The notes under the pieces are model-generated. The model did no database searches. It saw only the letters and a program-made list of their open reading frames with translations, and had not been told where the DNA came from. A stretch of DNA of 36,061 bases from Acidobacteriaceae bacterium (lineage in GTDB: Bacteria > Acidobacteriota > Terriglobia > Terriglobales > Acidobacteriaceae). The position numbers were made by a program, and so were the translations under genes. The stretch covers positions 1 through 36,061 of the forward strand of contig PLXE01000117.1 of NCBI GenBank assembly GCA_003151335.1, given 5' to 3'. This document shows, one piece after another, positions 8,480-15,434 of this stretch (position 1 is the first letter of the stretch; the number at the start of each line of letters is the position of its first letter).

Positions 8480-8560
8480 CCGAATCCTTTCGCCGGCCTC
8501 TCGGTGGCGTAGCCAATTAACGGGCCGCCATTCCTTTGAGAGGCCGACGAAAGGATTCGG
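8480..8560. repeat. 23-bp inverted repeat / long hairpin after the RuvC-like gene
   Basis: Arm 1 at 8480-8502 (ccgaatcctttcgccggcct + ctc) and arm 2 at 8538-8560 pair at 22 of 23 positions. The 35-base spacer has a smaller inner stem, tggcg (8504-8508) with cgcca (8526-8530). It begins one base after the TAA of the RuvC-like gene and has no T-run, so it is not a classic intrinsic terminator. It could be a transcript-stabilising hairpin, a protein-binding site, or a replication or recombination site. Confidence 0.85.
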
Positions 8561-8854
8561 AACCCGTGACCAGTTCCGTTGCGCAGCCGGTGGCCCGAAT
8601 CGGGACAAGAGACCGAACTTCTTGGGTGACCGTATCTTTCCGTGCGCAACTTTTTTACGCCTCCGTTTCACGCTCGAAAACGGAATCACACTCTCCCGGG
8701 AATGTCATAAGCGTTACGCCAAAGATCCAACAATTCTCAAACCATCCTCATTACAAGCTGCCGCCTGAACATCCTCTCTTGCCCCAAATCTCCTAGGTAA
8801 GAGAGGGCGCTCAAGCCCTATTTGTACTTTCACAACCGAAAAAGGAGAGAAACC
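8561..8854. other. Leader region upstream of the DUF932 gene
   Basis: About 295 bases with no supported gene. A short hairpin (agggc, gctcaa, gccct at about 8804-8819) lies some 20 bases before the ribosome site aaaggagag of the DUF932 gene. The region probably carries the promoter of that gene, but I cannot place it. Confidence 0.4.
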
Positions 8855-9571
8855 ATGGAAGGCTTAATGGCGCACGCCGGAGCCGACAAGCTCACGCGCG
8901 AACAGCTTGGGGTGATTCTGCCCCCAGAACCCACTGACACGTTCAAACCCATCGGACACGCCGATCTCGTTCAACAGGTGATCGAAGGCTTGTCCTTCCG
9001 CCACATCAACGTCGTCCGCGACGAATACGCCGTCTCCGAAGACGGCATGAAGCTCTTCGGGGTGATGGACCTCGAAGCCGGAATGGACGGCGCGCGGTAT
9101 TCCCTCGGAATCCGCAACGCCAACGACAAATCCATGCGCCTCGGTTTGACCGTAGGCTACCGCGTCTTCGTATGCGACAACATGGCGTTCCACGGCGACT
9201 TCACGCCCGTGCTCGCCAAACACTCCAAGCACTTCGTCCTTGCGGACGCGATCGACATCGGACTTGGCCGGATGCAGCGCAACTTCGAGCCGATGCGCAA
9301 GCAGATCGAAGGGTGGCGTCAAAGTCAGCTCACCGACGACCAGGCGAAGCTCATCATCTACCGCGCGTTCGTGGAAGGGGATCTCGAAGCCCCGAAACAC
9401 CTCGTCCGCGCCGTGCATGACCACTATTTCGACCCGCAGTATCCGGAGTTCCAACCTCGGACCATCTGGAGCCTCACCAACGCCTTCACGACGGCGCTCA
9501 AGACTCTGGACCCCGTTCCGCAGTTCAAAGCGACCGCGAAACTCGGACAGTTCTTCGCTGCGCTCAACTGA
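8855..9571 (+). CDS. DUF932-family (phage/plasmid-related) protein
   Basis: A 238-residue protein of the DUF932 type, common on plasmids, phages and integrative elements and of unsettled biochemical role. Recognisable features are the N-terminal FKPIGHADLVQQV, the central YSLGIRNANDKSMRLGL and GYRVFVCDNMAF, and the C-terminal RTIWSLTNAFTTALK. The ATG at 8855 has a good aaaggagag site five to eight bases upstream; the open frame extends a further 33 bases upstream without a better start. Codon use is strongly GC-biased, like the ATPase at 23669 and unlike the helicase at 11514, which supports these two belonging to one element backbone. Confidence 0.85.
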   Translation: MEGLMAHAGADKLTREQLGVILPPEPTDTFKPIGHADLVQQVIEGLSFRHINVVRDEYAVSEDGMKLFGVMDLEAGMDGARYSLGIRNANDKSMRLGLTVGYRVFVCDNMAFHGDFTPVLAKHSKHFVLADAIDIGLGRMQRNFEPMRKQIEGWRQSQLTDDQAKLIIYRAFVEGDLEAPKHLVRAVHDHYFDPQYPEFQPRTIWSLTNAFTTALKTLDPVPQFKATAKLGQFFAALN

Positions 9572-9630
9572 AGGGGTGATCCAAATCTACGGGGCGCTAA
9601 CCCGGCCCCAAATCTTCGAAAGGAGGCAGT

Positions 9631-9774
9631 ATGTCTTGGCGACGAACCGCTGTGCTTTGTCTATCGCCTTTGCTTTTCTATTCCTGCTGCCGCCTCTATG
9701 GGACGATCAGGGCAAAGATCAGGCAAAGGGAATTTGAGCGGATGATCGACATCATCCGCCGCCACGGCTTGTAG
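9631..9774 (+). CDS. Small hydrophobic-N-terminus protein, 47 residues
   Basis: A short gene with a near-perfect ribosome site (aaaggaggcagt before the ATG), 59 bases after the DUF932 stop. The product starts MSWRRTAVLCLSPLLFYSCC and continues with a basic, amphipathic tail ending IIRRHGL. The hydrophobic stretch (about residues 7-20, ending in CC) could be a membrane anchor or a lipoprotein-like signal. No homolog is recognised. The strong ribosome site and the operon-like position argue that it is translated. Confidence 0.55.
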   Translation: MSWRRTAVLCLSPLLFYSCCRLYGTIRAKIRQREFERMIDIIRRHGL

Positions 9775-9828
9775 CCTGCTGTATCATTTCGCAAAGAGAG
9801 CGTTTAACGGCAGATTACTTTAACCCAA

Positions 9829-9854
9829 AGGCACGGGATATCATGCCCGTGCCT
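9829..9854. promoter_or_regulatory. 9-bp perfect hairpin before the 62-residue gene
   Basis: aggcacggg (9829-9837) pairs exactly with cccgtgcct (9846-9854) around an 8-base loop. It has no T-run on either side. It lies 55 bases after the 47-residue gene and 26 before the next ATG, so it may be a weak terminator, a processing site or an operator. Confidence 0.5.
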
Positions 9855-9880
9855 GAGTTGCTGTCTTCGGTGGAGGGAAT

Positions 9881-10069
9881 ATGGATTACGAAAGCATCAC
9901 TGCCGAACTGGTGAAGAAATACACTCCATTGTACGATGAGTTGACCACCAGTGATTTGCAGGGCTGCATTTATGCCGATGCCTACAAAGAAACCAAAAGC
10001 AGCATTGCTGCCAACCAAATTGTTGATGAAGTAATAAACGCAATTGAAGCCGCACGCCCACGAATCTGA
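9881..10069 (+). CDS. Small hypothetical protein, 62 residues
   Basis: The ORF starts at an ATG with a ggaggg ribosome site at suitable spacing and encodes a compact, probably helical, acidic product (MDYESITAELVKKYTPLYDE ... VDEVINAIEAARPRI). No known family is recognised. The same frame remains open and protein-like for 56 further codons after its TGA (see the next entry). It is part of the small-gene run between the DUF932 gene and the terminator at 10434. Confidence 0.6.
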   Translation: MDYESITAELVKKYTPLYDELTTSDLQGCIYADAYKETKSSIAANQIVDEVINAIEAARPRI

Positions 10070-10240
10070 CACCAAGCCGAAAGGCTTGCGCTGTTTTGGC
10101 TGGAGGAAACGAGTCGTGGCTTTATTGACGAAGATCTAGATATTCAAGCCAGCTGGACAATTAAAGCAGTCACTCCTGACCACTATGAGCGGCTCGGAGA
10201 TATCACTGAGTCCCAATGTCTTGTATCAGGAGTGCCCTAG
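10070..10240 (+). pseudogene. In-frame continuation after the 62-residue gene, without a start codon
   Basis: Directly after the TGA at 10067-10069 the same frame continues for 56 codons with natural composition (ERLALFWLEETSRGFIDEDL, then HYERLGDITESQCLVSGVP) and ends in TAG at 10238-10240. It contains no ATG, GTG or TTG start; only CTG is available. It could be the second half of a gene split by a nonsense mutation, a gene with a CTG start, or the product of stop-codon read-through. Low certainty. Confidence 0.35.
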
Positions 10241-10412
10241 CTTCCGACCTTTCTACGTCAGGCATCCCGGCCACGATCGACGCCAATTCTTTAACATGCA
10301 TGAAACCTATGAAACCTGGCTCGATCGGGTTCGCGCGGCACTGAATTCGATAAACATGCCGATGGAGGACTGGCAGCAGTCCTGGCCGTTCGATTTCTCA
10401 CCGCACATTTGA
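10185..10412 (+). CDS. Small hypothetical protein; true start may be 10296
   Basis: The frame gives 75 residues, but its first half lies over the protein-like frame that ends at 10240. The convincing part is the last 38 residues from the ATG at 10296 (MHETYETWLDRVRAALNSIN ... WQQSWPFDFSPHI), which look like the small TYE.WL...D.W mobile-element proteins I have seen annotated as hypothetical. No clear ribosome site precedes either start. It ends 21 bases before a strong terminator, so it closes the transcription unit. Confidence 0.5.
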   Translation: MSGSEISLSPNVLYQECPSFRPFYVRHPGHDRRQFFNMHETYETWLDRVRAALNSINMPMEDWQQSWPFDFSPHI

Positions 10413-10433
10413 CTGACTCCCATTCTCGAATCC

Positions 10434-10467
10434 AAGGCCGCATTTCCCTGAAATGCGGCCTTTTTTT
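10434..10467 (+). terminator. Intrinsic (rho-independent) terminator
   Basis: The stem aaggccgcattt / aaatgcggcctt is perfect over 12 bp with a 5-base loop (ccctg) and runs into seven T. It ends the plus-strand unit that begins with the DUF932 gene. Confidence 0.93.
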
Positions 10468-10597
10468 ATGCACATGGTCTCTCCTCGGTTCTTTTCATGC
10501 GGGGCACCGCTTCCTTACCCGACGAGCTACAAGCAAGGTATATACAGTTGCTGAACGAGTTCATCCCTCCCACCACGCCGAACGGCGACTGATGCGC

Positions 10598-11191
10598 TCA
10601 CATCGGGAAGTGGGGCTGTTGCGTCACAAATTCACTGAACTTGTTTGTCACGAAATCGCTTTTCACGTCTGGCTCTAGCCCGAGATAGCCAGTCATTTGC
10701 GATTCTTTGTTACCATTCATAAGAGCGCGGAAATAACATGTCATTCTTCCGCTGCCATCCTCGACGTACAGCTTCGCTTTCTGGTCTCTCTCACTCTTGC
10801 AGGCCGGGCGTAAGATGACAGCAAATCGCTCGTCGACCTTTCCCTGCGACAGCGGTTCGTACCATATTTTGTCTTCCGGTGGCTCCCACTCCTGTAGGTC
10901 GGGCGTAATGGCATGATCCCCGAGCCGTTGGCTAGTGTTGGGAAAAATAGTATTGACAATCGCGCAGTCCATCAAGTCGTCCTTTGTGAGTCGGACATAC
11001 ACCCATCGCTTAAAGCCAGTGATGATGCCATGCTTATAATTGTTGCCCTTCAACCAATCGTCTAACGCGTTTGGGTCCTCCCAATTCAAAACACCCCGCC
11101 CGGCGGGAATGTTCACGTTTTTTCTCCACCGCTCACCTTCAAGGTAATAGTCGATTAATTCCCTGCGGTCGATCTCGTCGATTCTTTCCAT
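10598..11191 (-). CDS. Hypothetical protein, about 197 residues
   Basis: I do not recognise this family. A TTG start would give 206 residues, but the ATG at 11189-11191 (MERIDEIDRRELIDYYLEGE) is preferred. The product looks soluble and mixed alpha/beta, with notable stretches WLKGNNYKHGIITGFKRWVY, then WEPPEDKIWYEPLSQGK and LYVEDGSGRMTCYF. It is transcribed away from the UvrD-like helicase and may share a promoter region with it (11192-11513). That region also holds one copy of a 35-bp repeat. A link to the helicase is possible but unproven. Confidence 0.65.
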   Translation of the reverse strand: MERIDEIDRRELIDYYLEGERWRKNVNIPAGRGVLNWEDPNALDDWLKGNNYKHGIITGFKRWVYVRLTKDDLMDCAIVNTIFPNTSQRLGDHAITPDLQEWEPPEDKIWYEPLSQGKVDERFAVILRPACKSERDQKAKLYVEDGSGRMTCYFRALMNGNKESQMTGYLGLEPDVKSDFVTNKFSEFVTQQPHFPM

Positions 11192-11250
11192 ATCCGTACT
11201 ATAACGTGCGGATAGCAATAACTCACGCGTGCCCTGATCCTCTGACGAGA

Positions 11251-11285
11251 CAACCGATTACAGGTTCTCCATAATGGCCGTGGTC
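11251..11285. repeat. 35-bp direct repeat, copy 1
   Basis: This stretch matches 13409-13443 at 30 of 35 positions in the same orientation. In copy 2 the sequence is part of the HsdR-like relic; read on the minus strand, copy 1 gives TTAIMENL then a stop, against NTVIMQNLQ in copy 2. The copies flank the UvrD-like helicase, so the helicase may have entered a restriction gene, or a segment was duplicated. Confidence 0.7.
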
Positions 11286-11513
11286 GCCATATAGGGAGCC
11301 TCCTGAGTCAGCTTGAGAGAACTCGCCGATCACCGATTCCGTTGGTACCAGCATACTCGTTCTGATTCCGCTAAAAAGGTGGGAGAATTTGCACGGCCTT
11401 TAAGAGGAAAACCTGACTCGACAAAAAGCGCCGCGCTGGTATTGTTATAAGGACGAAGGAGGATAATATCGGTTCTCCGGCGAAAGCACTACCTTCCGGT
11501 TTGCATACAAAGG

Positions 11514-13214
11514 ATGGCAACTGCTGTCCTGAGGTGTAATCTCTACGTTATGAACAGCGAGACGCAACCCACAGATAAATATGACGCCGCAAAGAGAGAG
11601 CGCGATAGGCATGTGCAGGAAATCCTTGTCTCCTCAGCGAGAAAGAAAGTCGTTGTCGCTGGTCCAGGTACCGGGAAGACGTATCTTTTCAAAAAAGTCC
11701 TTGTCGACAAACAATCGTCTCTGACTCTAACTTTTGTTAATGCGCTCGTCGAGGATCTGTCGTTAGACCTATATGGGATGTCAGAGGTTAGGACACTCCA
11801 TAGCTTTGCACGATCTCTGCTGGCACGGCTGGGGAAGAAGCAAGCCATCAATATATTCCCCAAACTCTCTGGACTCATCAGGAGCGATCTCGCGCTATTG
11901 GCTGCACAAGACGTAGATTTCGACAGGGTTTTTTACTCTCGCGACGACGACAATGAGCACATTGAGTTCTATAAGCGGAGAACAAAATATTACGATGATT
12001 CATATGGATACTCCGATATCGTTTTTGCAGCAGTCAAGTTTCTAGAAGAACACCCGGAAACGATCCCGTCCTACGAACAAATCGTCGTCGATGAGTTCCA
12101 AGATTTTAATCAACTGGAGGTGTCGTTGATTGATCTTTTGAGTCAGCGAAGTCCCATTCTCTTGGCGGGCGATGACGATCAAGCTTTGTATGAGTTCAAG
12201 AGCGCTAGCGCTAAACACATCAGGGATCGTCATGACGGTCATGATTCGGAGTATGAACGCTTCAATCTGCCCCTGTGCTCGCGGTGTACGCGTGTTGTTG
12301 TTGATGCCGCGAACGACGTTGTGGCAGCCGCTATGAAGAACAACCTGTTGACTGGACGGATCGCAAAGCCGTACCAGTATTTTGATGATGAAGAGAAAGA
12401 CAAAGAAAGTCTGCGATTTTCTAGCATATCCTATGCCCAAAAGTTTGCGGCACAGATCCCTTGGTTCATTGGGTCTCAGCTTGCCGAGGTCGCCGCATCC
12501 ATCAAGGGAACATTTTCTGTACTGATAATCTCGCCCACGAAAGTACAGTCACGCACGGTCGCGAAGGCATTGAAGAGGAAAGGCTTTCGGAATGTGGAGT
12601 TCGTTGAGAAGGATGAGGAAAGAGATCCCACTTTACTGGATGGCCTCAGGGTTCTGTTGAAGGATGAGAAAAGTAATCTGGGCTGGCGTATAGCTGCGGA
12701 CTTCCTGATGAAGAGGCCTGACTTCAAGGCGACACTCGAACGAAGCAATCGGGAGGATGCGCCACCGTTTTGCGATCTCGTCTCCTCGGAGTGCAAGAAA
12801 CACGCCAAACGGATGTTGGCCGTGCTGAGGAAAGTACGCGATGACAAACCTATTGGGGAGGATGATATTGGCCTGCTGGAGGAAATTGGGATTGAACCGC
12901 ATAAGATGACGTTAGATGTGCTGAGCGACGAATTGAATATTGGCAATCAGAGCGTTGGCAATCCCGGCCTGCGAAAATTGTCGATCAGGGCTACTACAAT
13001 CCAGGGCTCAAAAGGGCTGTCGGCGGATGTTGTGTTTATTACGCACTTTGACGACCTCTATTTTCTCAGTCGACCGGGGACATCCGACAAAGACGTTTGC
13101 AGTTTCCTGGTGGCTTTAACAAGGGCAAGAAAAAAGGTGTTCCTCATATCGTCGCAGCGCAAAGAGCCTCTATTCCTGAAGTGGATCTCTGGCGATAGAA
13201 TTAGCTTCGCCTAA
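11514..13214 (+). CDS. UvrD/Rep-like superfamily 1 DNA helicase
   Basis: An ATP-driven helicase with all core SF1 motifs visible. Counting from the alternative ATG at 11550, these are Walker A AGPGTGKT (37-44), an HSFAR region (84-88), Walker B VVDEFQDF (179-186), motif III LLAGDDDQALYEF (204-216), motif V TTIQGSKGLSADVVF, and motif VI FLVALTRARKKVFL near the end. At 554-566 residues it is shorter than UvrD or Rep. It resembles stand-alone UvrD-like genes of defence islands more than housekeeping helicases. No GajA-like or other recognised partner is next to it. ATG 11514 (aaagg directly before it) and ATG 11550 are both possible starts. The gene is visibly AT-richer than its neighbours, which suggests separate acquisition. 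Confidence 0.88.
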   Translation: MATAVLRCNLYVMNSETQPTDKYDAAKRERDRHVQEILVSSARKKVVVAGPGTGKTYLFKKVLVDKQSSLTLTFVNALVEDLSLDLYGMSEVRTLHSFARSLLARLGKKQAINIFPKLSGLIRSDLALLAAQDVDFDRVFYSRDDDNEHIEFYKRRTKYYDDSYGYSDIVFAAVKFLEEHPETIPSYEQIVVDEFQDFNQLEVSLIDLLSQRSPILLAGDDDQALYEFKSASAKHIRDRHDGHDSEYERFNLPLCSRCTRVVVDAANDVVAAAMKNNLLTGRIAKPYQYFDDEEKDKESLRFSSISYAQKFAAQIPWFIGSQLAEVAASIKGTFSVLIISPTKVQSRTVAKALKRKGFRNVEFVEKDEERDPTLLDGLRVLLKDEKSNLGWRIAADFLMKRPDFKATLERSNREDAPPFCDLVSSECKKHAKRMLAVLRKVRDDKPIGEDDIGLLEEIGIEPHKMTLDVLSDELNIGNQSVGNPGLRKLSIRATTIQGSKGLSADVVFITHFDDLYFLSRPGTSDKDVCSFLVALTRARKKVFLISSQRKEPLFLKWISGDRISFA

Positions 13215-13259
13215 TGTTTGGGGCCAATTCGCCACTGTGGCAGATCAGGCGAGTCGGCC

Positions 13260-13459
13260 TCACGCGGCCGATTGGTACAGATACTTTTGAAATCCCACGA
13301 ATACATTGCTTATCTCTTCAGGCCGCAGAGGTCGGCAATGGCGTCCGCAATGGAGTTGAAATACTTCAGGCGGAGCAACGGTGTTAGCTTCTCCTGGTCG
13401 AGTTCGTCCAGCCGATTGCAGGTTCTGCATAATGACCGTGTTCGCGGCGCCGTAACTAA
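13260..13459 (-). pseudogene. Decayed C-terminus of a type I restriction (HsdR-like) subunit
   Basis: Read on the minus strand, three frames carry consecutive pieces of the usual C-terminal end of one HsdR subfamily: NTVIMQNLQS, then LDELDQEKLTPLLRLKY and FNSIADAIADL, then PEEISNVFVGFQKYLYQSAA followed by TGA at 13260-13262. At least two frameshifts separate them, so no product is possible. The helicase domains are absent. The relic touches the stop of the DUF2130 gene. It implies that a type I-like restriction system once lay here in the same orientation as the methyltransferase operon. Family recognition is from memory of the motif, not from a search. Confidence 0.65.
13409..13443. repeat. 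35-bp direct repeat, copy 2
   Basis: Partner of 11251-11285 (30 of 35 identical), lying inside the HsdR-like relic. Confidence 0.7.
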
Positions 13460-14785
13460 TCAGAACGGAATGTCCTCTTTTAACGGTTCGGCCGGTTCGT
13501 CTGGCTCAGGCACATCAAGCTCCGCAGGTTCTGATGATTCCTCAGGGTGAGCTTCGAGAGATGGAATTGATTCCATGGACCCGCCAATCAAGCCTTGTAA
13601 ATCACCATACATCCCGCTAGTGTTTGTAATGACCCGTTCGATCTGCTTCTCTCGCTTATTCCAGCGTCGGACGGCGATCCTTTTCTCTTCGTCAAGGTCC
13701 TTTTTCAGATCAACAAATGTGGTGACGATTGCCTCGACTCGCTGTCGGAACTCCGGGCCGATTAGGTATTGGAAAACGGCCTCGACTGTTTCGTTCTTGC
13801 TCTCCGAAGCTCGTTTTGCAAACGCCACCTCGCTGAGGGTGACACGAAGAGCTGTAGCGACTGCAATCACAAATCGTGGGTGCGCAATCCAGATTCCGTC
13901 TCGAAGGCCAAATCCATCCAGATCCTTCGGCAGCGCATCAGTTACGATCACCGCCGCATCGGCTCGGGCCGTGCGCTGGTCGTCCTTTAGCTTAGTAATC
14001 CAGCCATCGCTCCAGGCTTTTGTTCGCTTCGATTCCCAAATGATCGAGCCGGAAAGTGCGCCGGTCCTTGTGCGCACCGTTTGGATAACGTCTGCACCAT
14101 GCATGCCCTTGGGGACTGGCGTGATGTCGTCCATGGGATAACTGGCTCTGAGTACTTCTTCGAGCTGAAGCTCTAGCACCTCACCTTGAGCCTGCTGTGA
14201 TCCCTGTTCCAATTTGTGTCGTAGTTCTTCGTTCACCCGCAGGATATCTTTCAGCTTCTGATCCTTCTCGGCGTCCCTTAGGCGGTGGTCTTCTTGGGCG
14301 TCTTGAAAAGCCTTTTCACGAATTCTTTCCCTCTCCTTATCGAGGGTGCGTGTTACCTCTAGCTGTAAATTCTGCTTCGCTTCTTCGAGCTCTCGCTTTT
14401 CCTTCCGCAGTGCCAACTCAGCTTTTTGCGCCTCTTTTAATTTCTCGGCCTTCTCTTCAGCATCGGCGCGGAGATCAGCAAACTCCACCGCCACTTCTCC
14501 TCGCGCCTTTGCCAGCGCTGCCTCTCCAAGCTTTTTCTTCTCGGCTTCAAGCCGTTCTTGGAGGCGCTTCTCGATGTCCTTTTCGGCGGATGCCAGGCTA
14601 GCGTCCCGCTTATTGAGCTCTTGCTCTTTCTCCGTGAGAGCTTTCCGTTCCTGTGCGATTTGTTCCTGAAGCTCAGCCTTTGCCTGCTCGGCAAGCTGAT
14701 GGTGGAGCGTTTCGGTGATCGGAATCACCGCACCGCACTCCGGGCACTTGATGCTATCAGCCGCTGAGCTTTTATGTTTGGCCAT
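13460..14785 (-). CDS. DUF2130 protein: zinc-knuckle, long coiled coil, PD-(D/E)XK-like domain
   Basis: A 441-residue protein of the DUF2130 type. The N-terminus has a CPEC pair (Cys14, Cys17). Residues 30-205 form a long charged coiled coil rich in Glu, Lys and Ala. The following domain has a restriction-nuclease-like signature: Asp232 in GMHGADVIQTV and Glu251/Lys253 in SIIWESKRTKAW, then DAAVIVTDALP. This gives a D...E-x-K set. A second coiled region and an acidic, Pro-rich tail end the protein. The family is often found beside type I restriction genes (general knowledge). The ATG at 14783-14785 is preferred over an upstream TTG. It is the last intact gene of the minus-strand run, 88 bp after the HEPN-like gene. 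Confidence 0.8.
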   Translation of the reverse strand: MAKHKSSAADSIKCPECGAVIPITETLHHQLAEQAKAELQEQIAQERKALTEKEQELNKRDASLASAEKDIEKRLQERLEAEKKKLGEAALAKARGEVAVEFADLRADAEEKAEKLKEAQKAELALRKEKRELEEAKQNLQLEVTRTLDKERERIREKAFQDAQEDHRLRDAEKDQKLKDILRVNEELRHKLEQGSQQAQGEVLELQLEEVLRASYPMDDITPVPKGMHGADVIQTVRTRTGALSGSIIWESKRTKAWSDGWITKLKDDQRTARADAAVIVTDALPKDLDGFGLRDGIWIAHPRFVIAVATALRVTLSEVAFAKRASESKNETVEAVFQYLIGPEFRQRVEAIVTTFVDLKKDLDEEKRIAVRRWNKREKQIERVITNTSGMYGDLQGLIGGSMESIPSLEAHPEESSEPAELDVPEPDEPAEPLKEDIPF

Positions 14786-14873
14786 GTTTCTAATCACGAT
14801 AAACCGAGAAGACCGACACTGCAAATGCCCTAACGATGGCCGATGCGGAATGCCGCCGCAGCAGATTCGACTC

Positions 14874-15431
14874 TTAATTTGTCCCCTTAATCCTTAACCT
14901 GAACTCTTCGAGCATTGTGATGGAATCATTCACCTGATCGACGGTATAGGCGGTGTGCTCCCGAAAATCTGCGGCGCAAAGGTGGACGTTGTTCCTCACT
15001 TTCCGCAAATCATGAAAAAAATGCCACAGGTGCCGATCCATCAGGCCGTAATCGTGATACGCCTGGCCGAGCAAGGCCGTGAAGTCGGTCCGATTATCCA
15101 ACGATAGCCCCTCAGCCTTTCGGGCCGACAAGATTATGTCAAAGAGTGCGGCTTCAACGATTCCCGCAATGGCCACCATGAGGTCCTTGCAGAGCAACGA
15201 TTCAATCGTGAGATAAATTTGGTAGTCATTGTACAAATGGATCATGAATTCAAGATACTGAAGCTGATAAGCGATGTTCTCGCGGAGCGTAGTGTCTTGG
15301 ATGAATGACCACTCATCCCTGTAGGTTGAGGCTTTGTGAGGATGCCGGTTCTTTGCAAAGGGCATCGTTTTATCAGCATTGTCGAGTTTGCGGTCGGCGG
15401 GGTTTGTAATTGTTTTTCTAAGGAGCTCCAT
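14874..15431 (-). CDS. HEPN-like small helical protein
   Basis: A 185-residue, mostly helical protein starting three bases after the stop of the 1070-residue methyltransferase, so it is clearly in the operon. Near the C-terminus it has DLRKVRNNVHLCAADFREH, in which Arg143 and His150 fit the R-x(4-6)-H signature of HEPN RNases, with RN next to it. HEPN proteins in defence systems cleave RNA as toxins or effectors (family knowledge), but similar R-N..H motifs also occur in non-catalytic helical bundles. Upstream helices (LLCKDLMVAIAGIVEAALFD) are consistent with that fold. Toxin or effector activity is inference. Confidence 0.6.
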   Translation of the reverse strand: MELLRKTITNPADRKLDNADKTMPFAKNRHPHKASTYRDEWSFIQDTTLRENIAYQLQYLEFMIHLYNDYQIYLTIESLLCKDLMVAIAGIVEAALFDIILSARKAEGLSLDNRTDFTALLGQAYHDYGLMDRHLWHFFHDLRKVRNNVHLCAADFREHTAYTVDQVNDSITMLEEFRLRIKGTN

Positions 15432-15434
15432 CGT

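Noticed and set aside
8864-9454. 196-codon minus-strand frame opposite the DUF932 gene
   Set aside because: Shadow of a GC-rich coding frame: the plus-strand gene has the ribosome site and family motifs, and the antisense product is composition-biased (Val/Glu/Asp/His).
11514-13214. Gabija system (GajB-like helicase)
   Set aside because: The helicase is UvrD-like, but no GajA-type ATPase/TOPRIM nuclease is adjacent.
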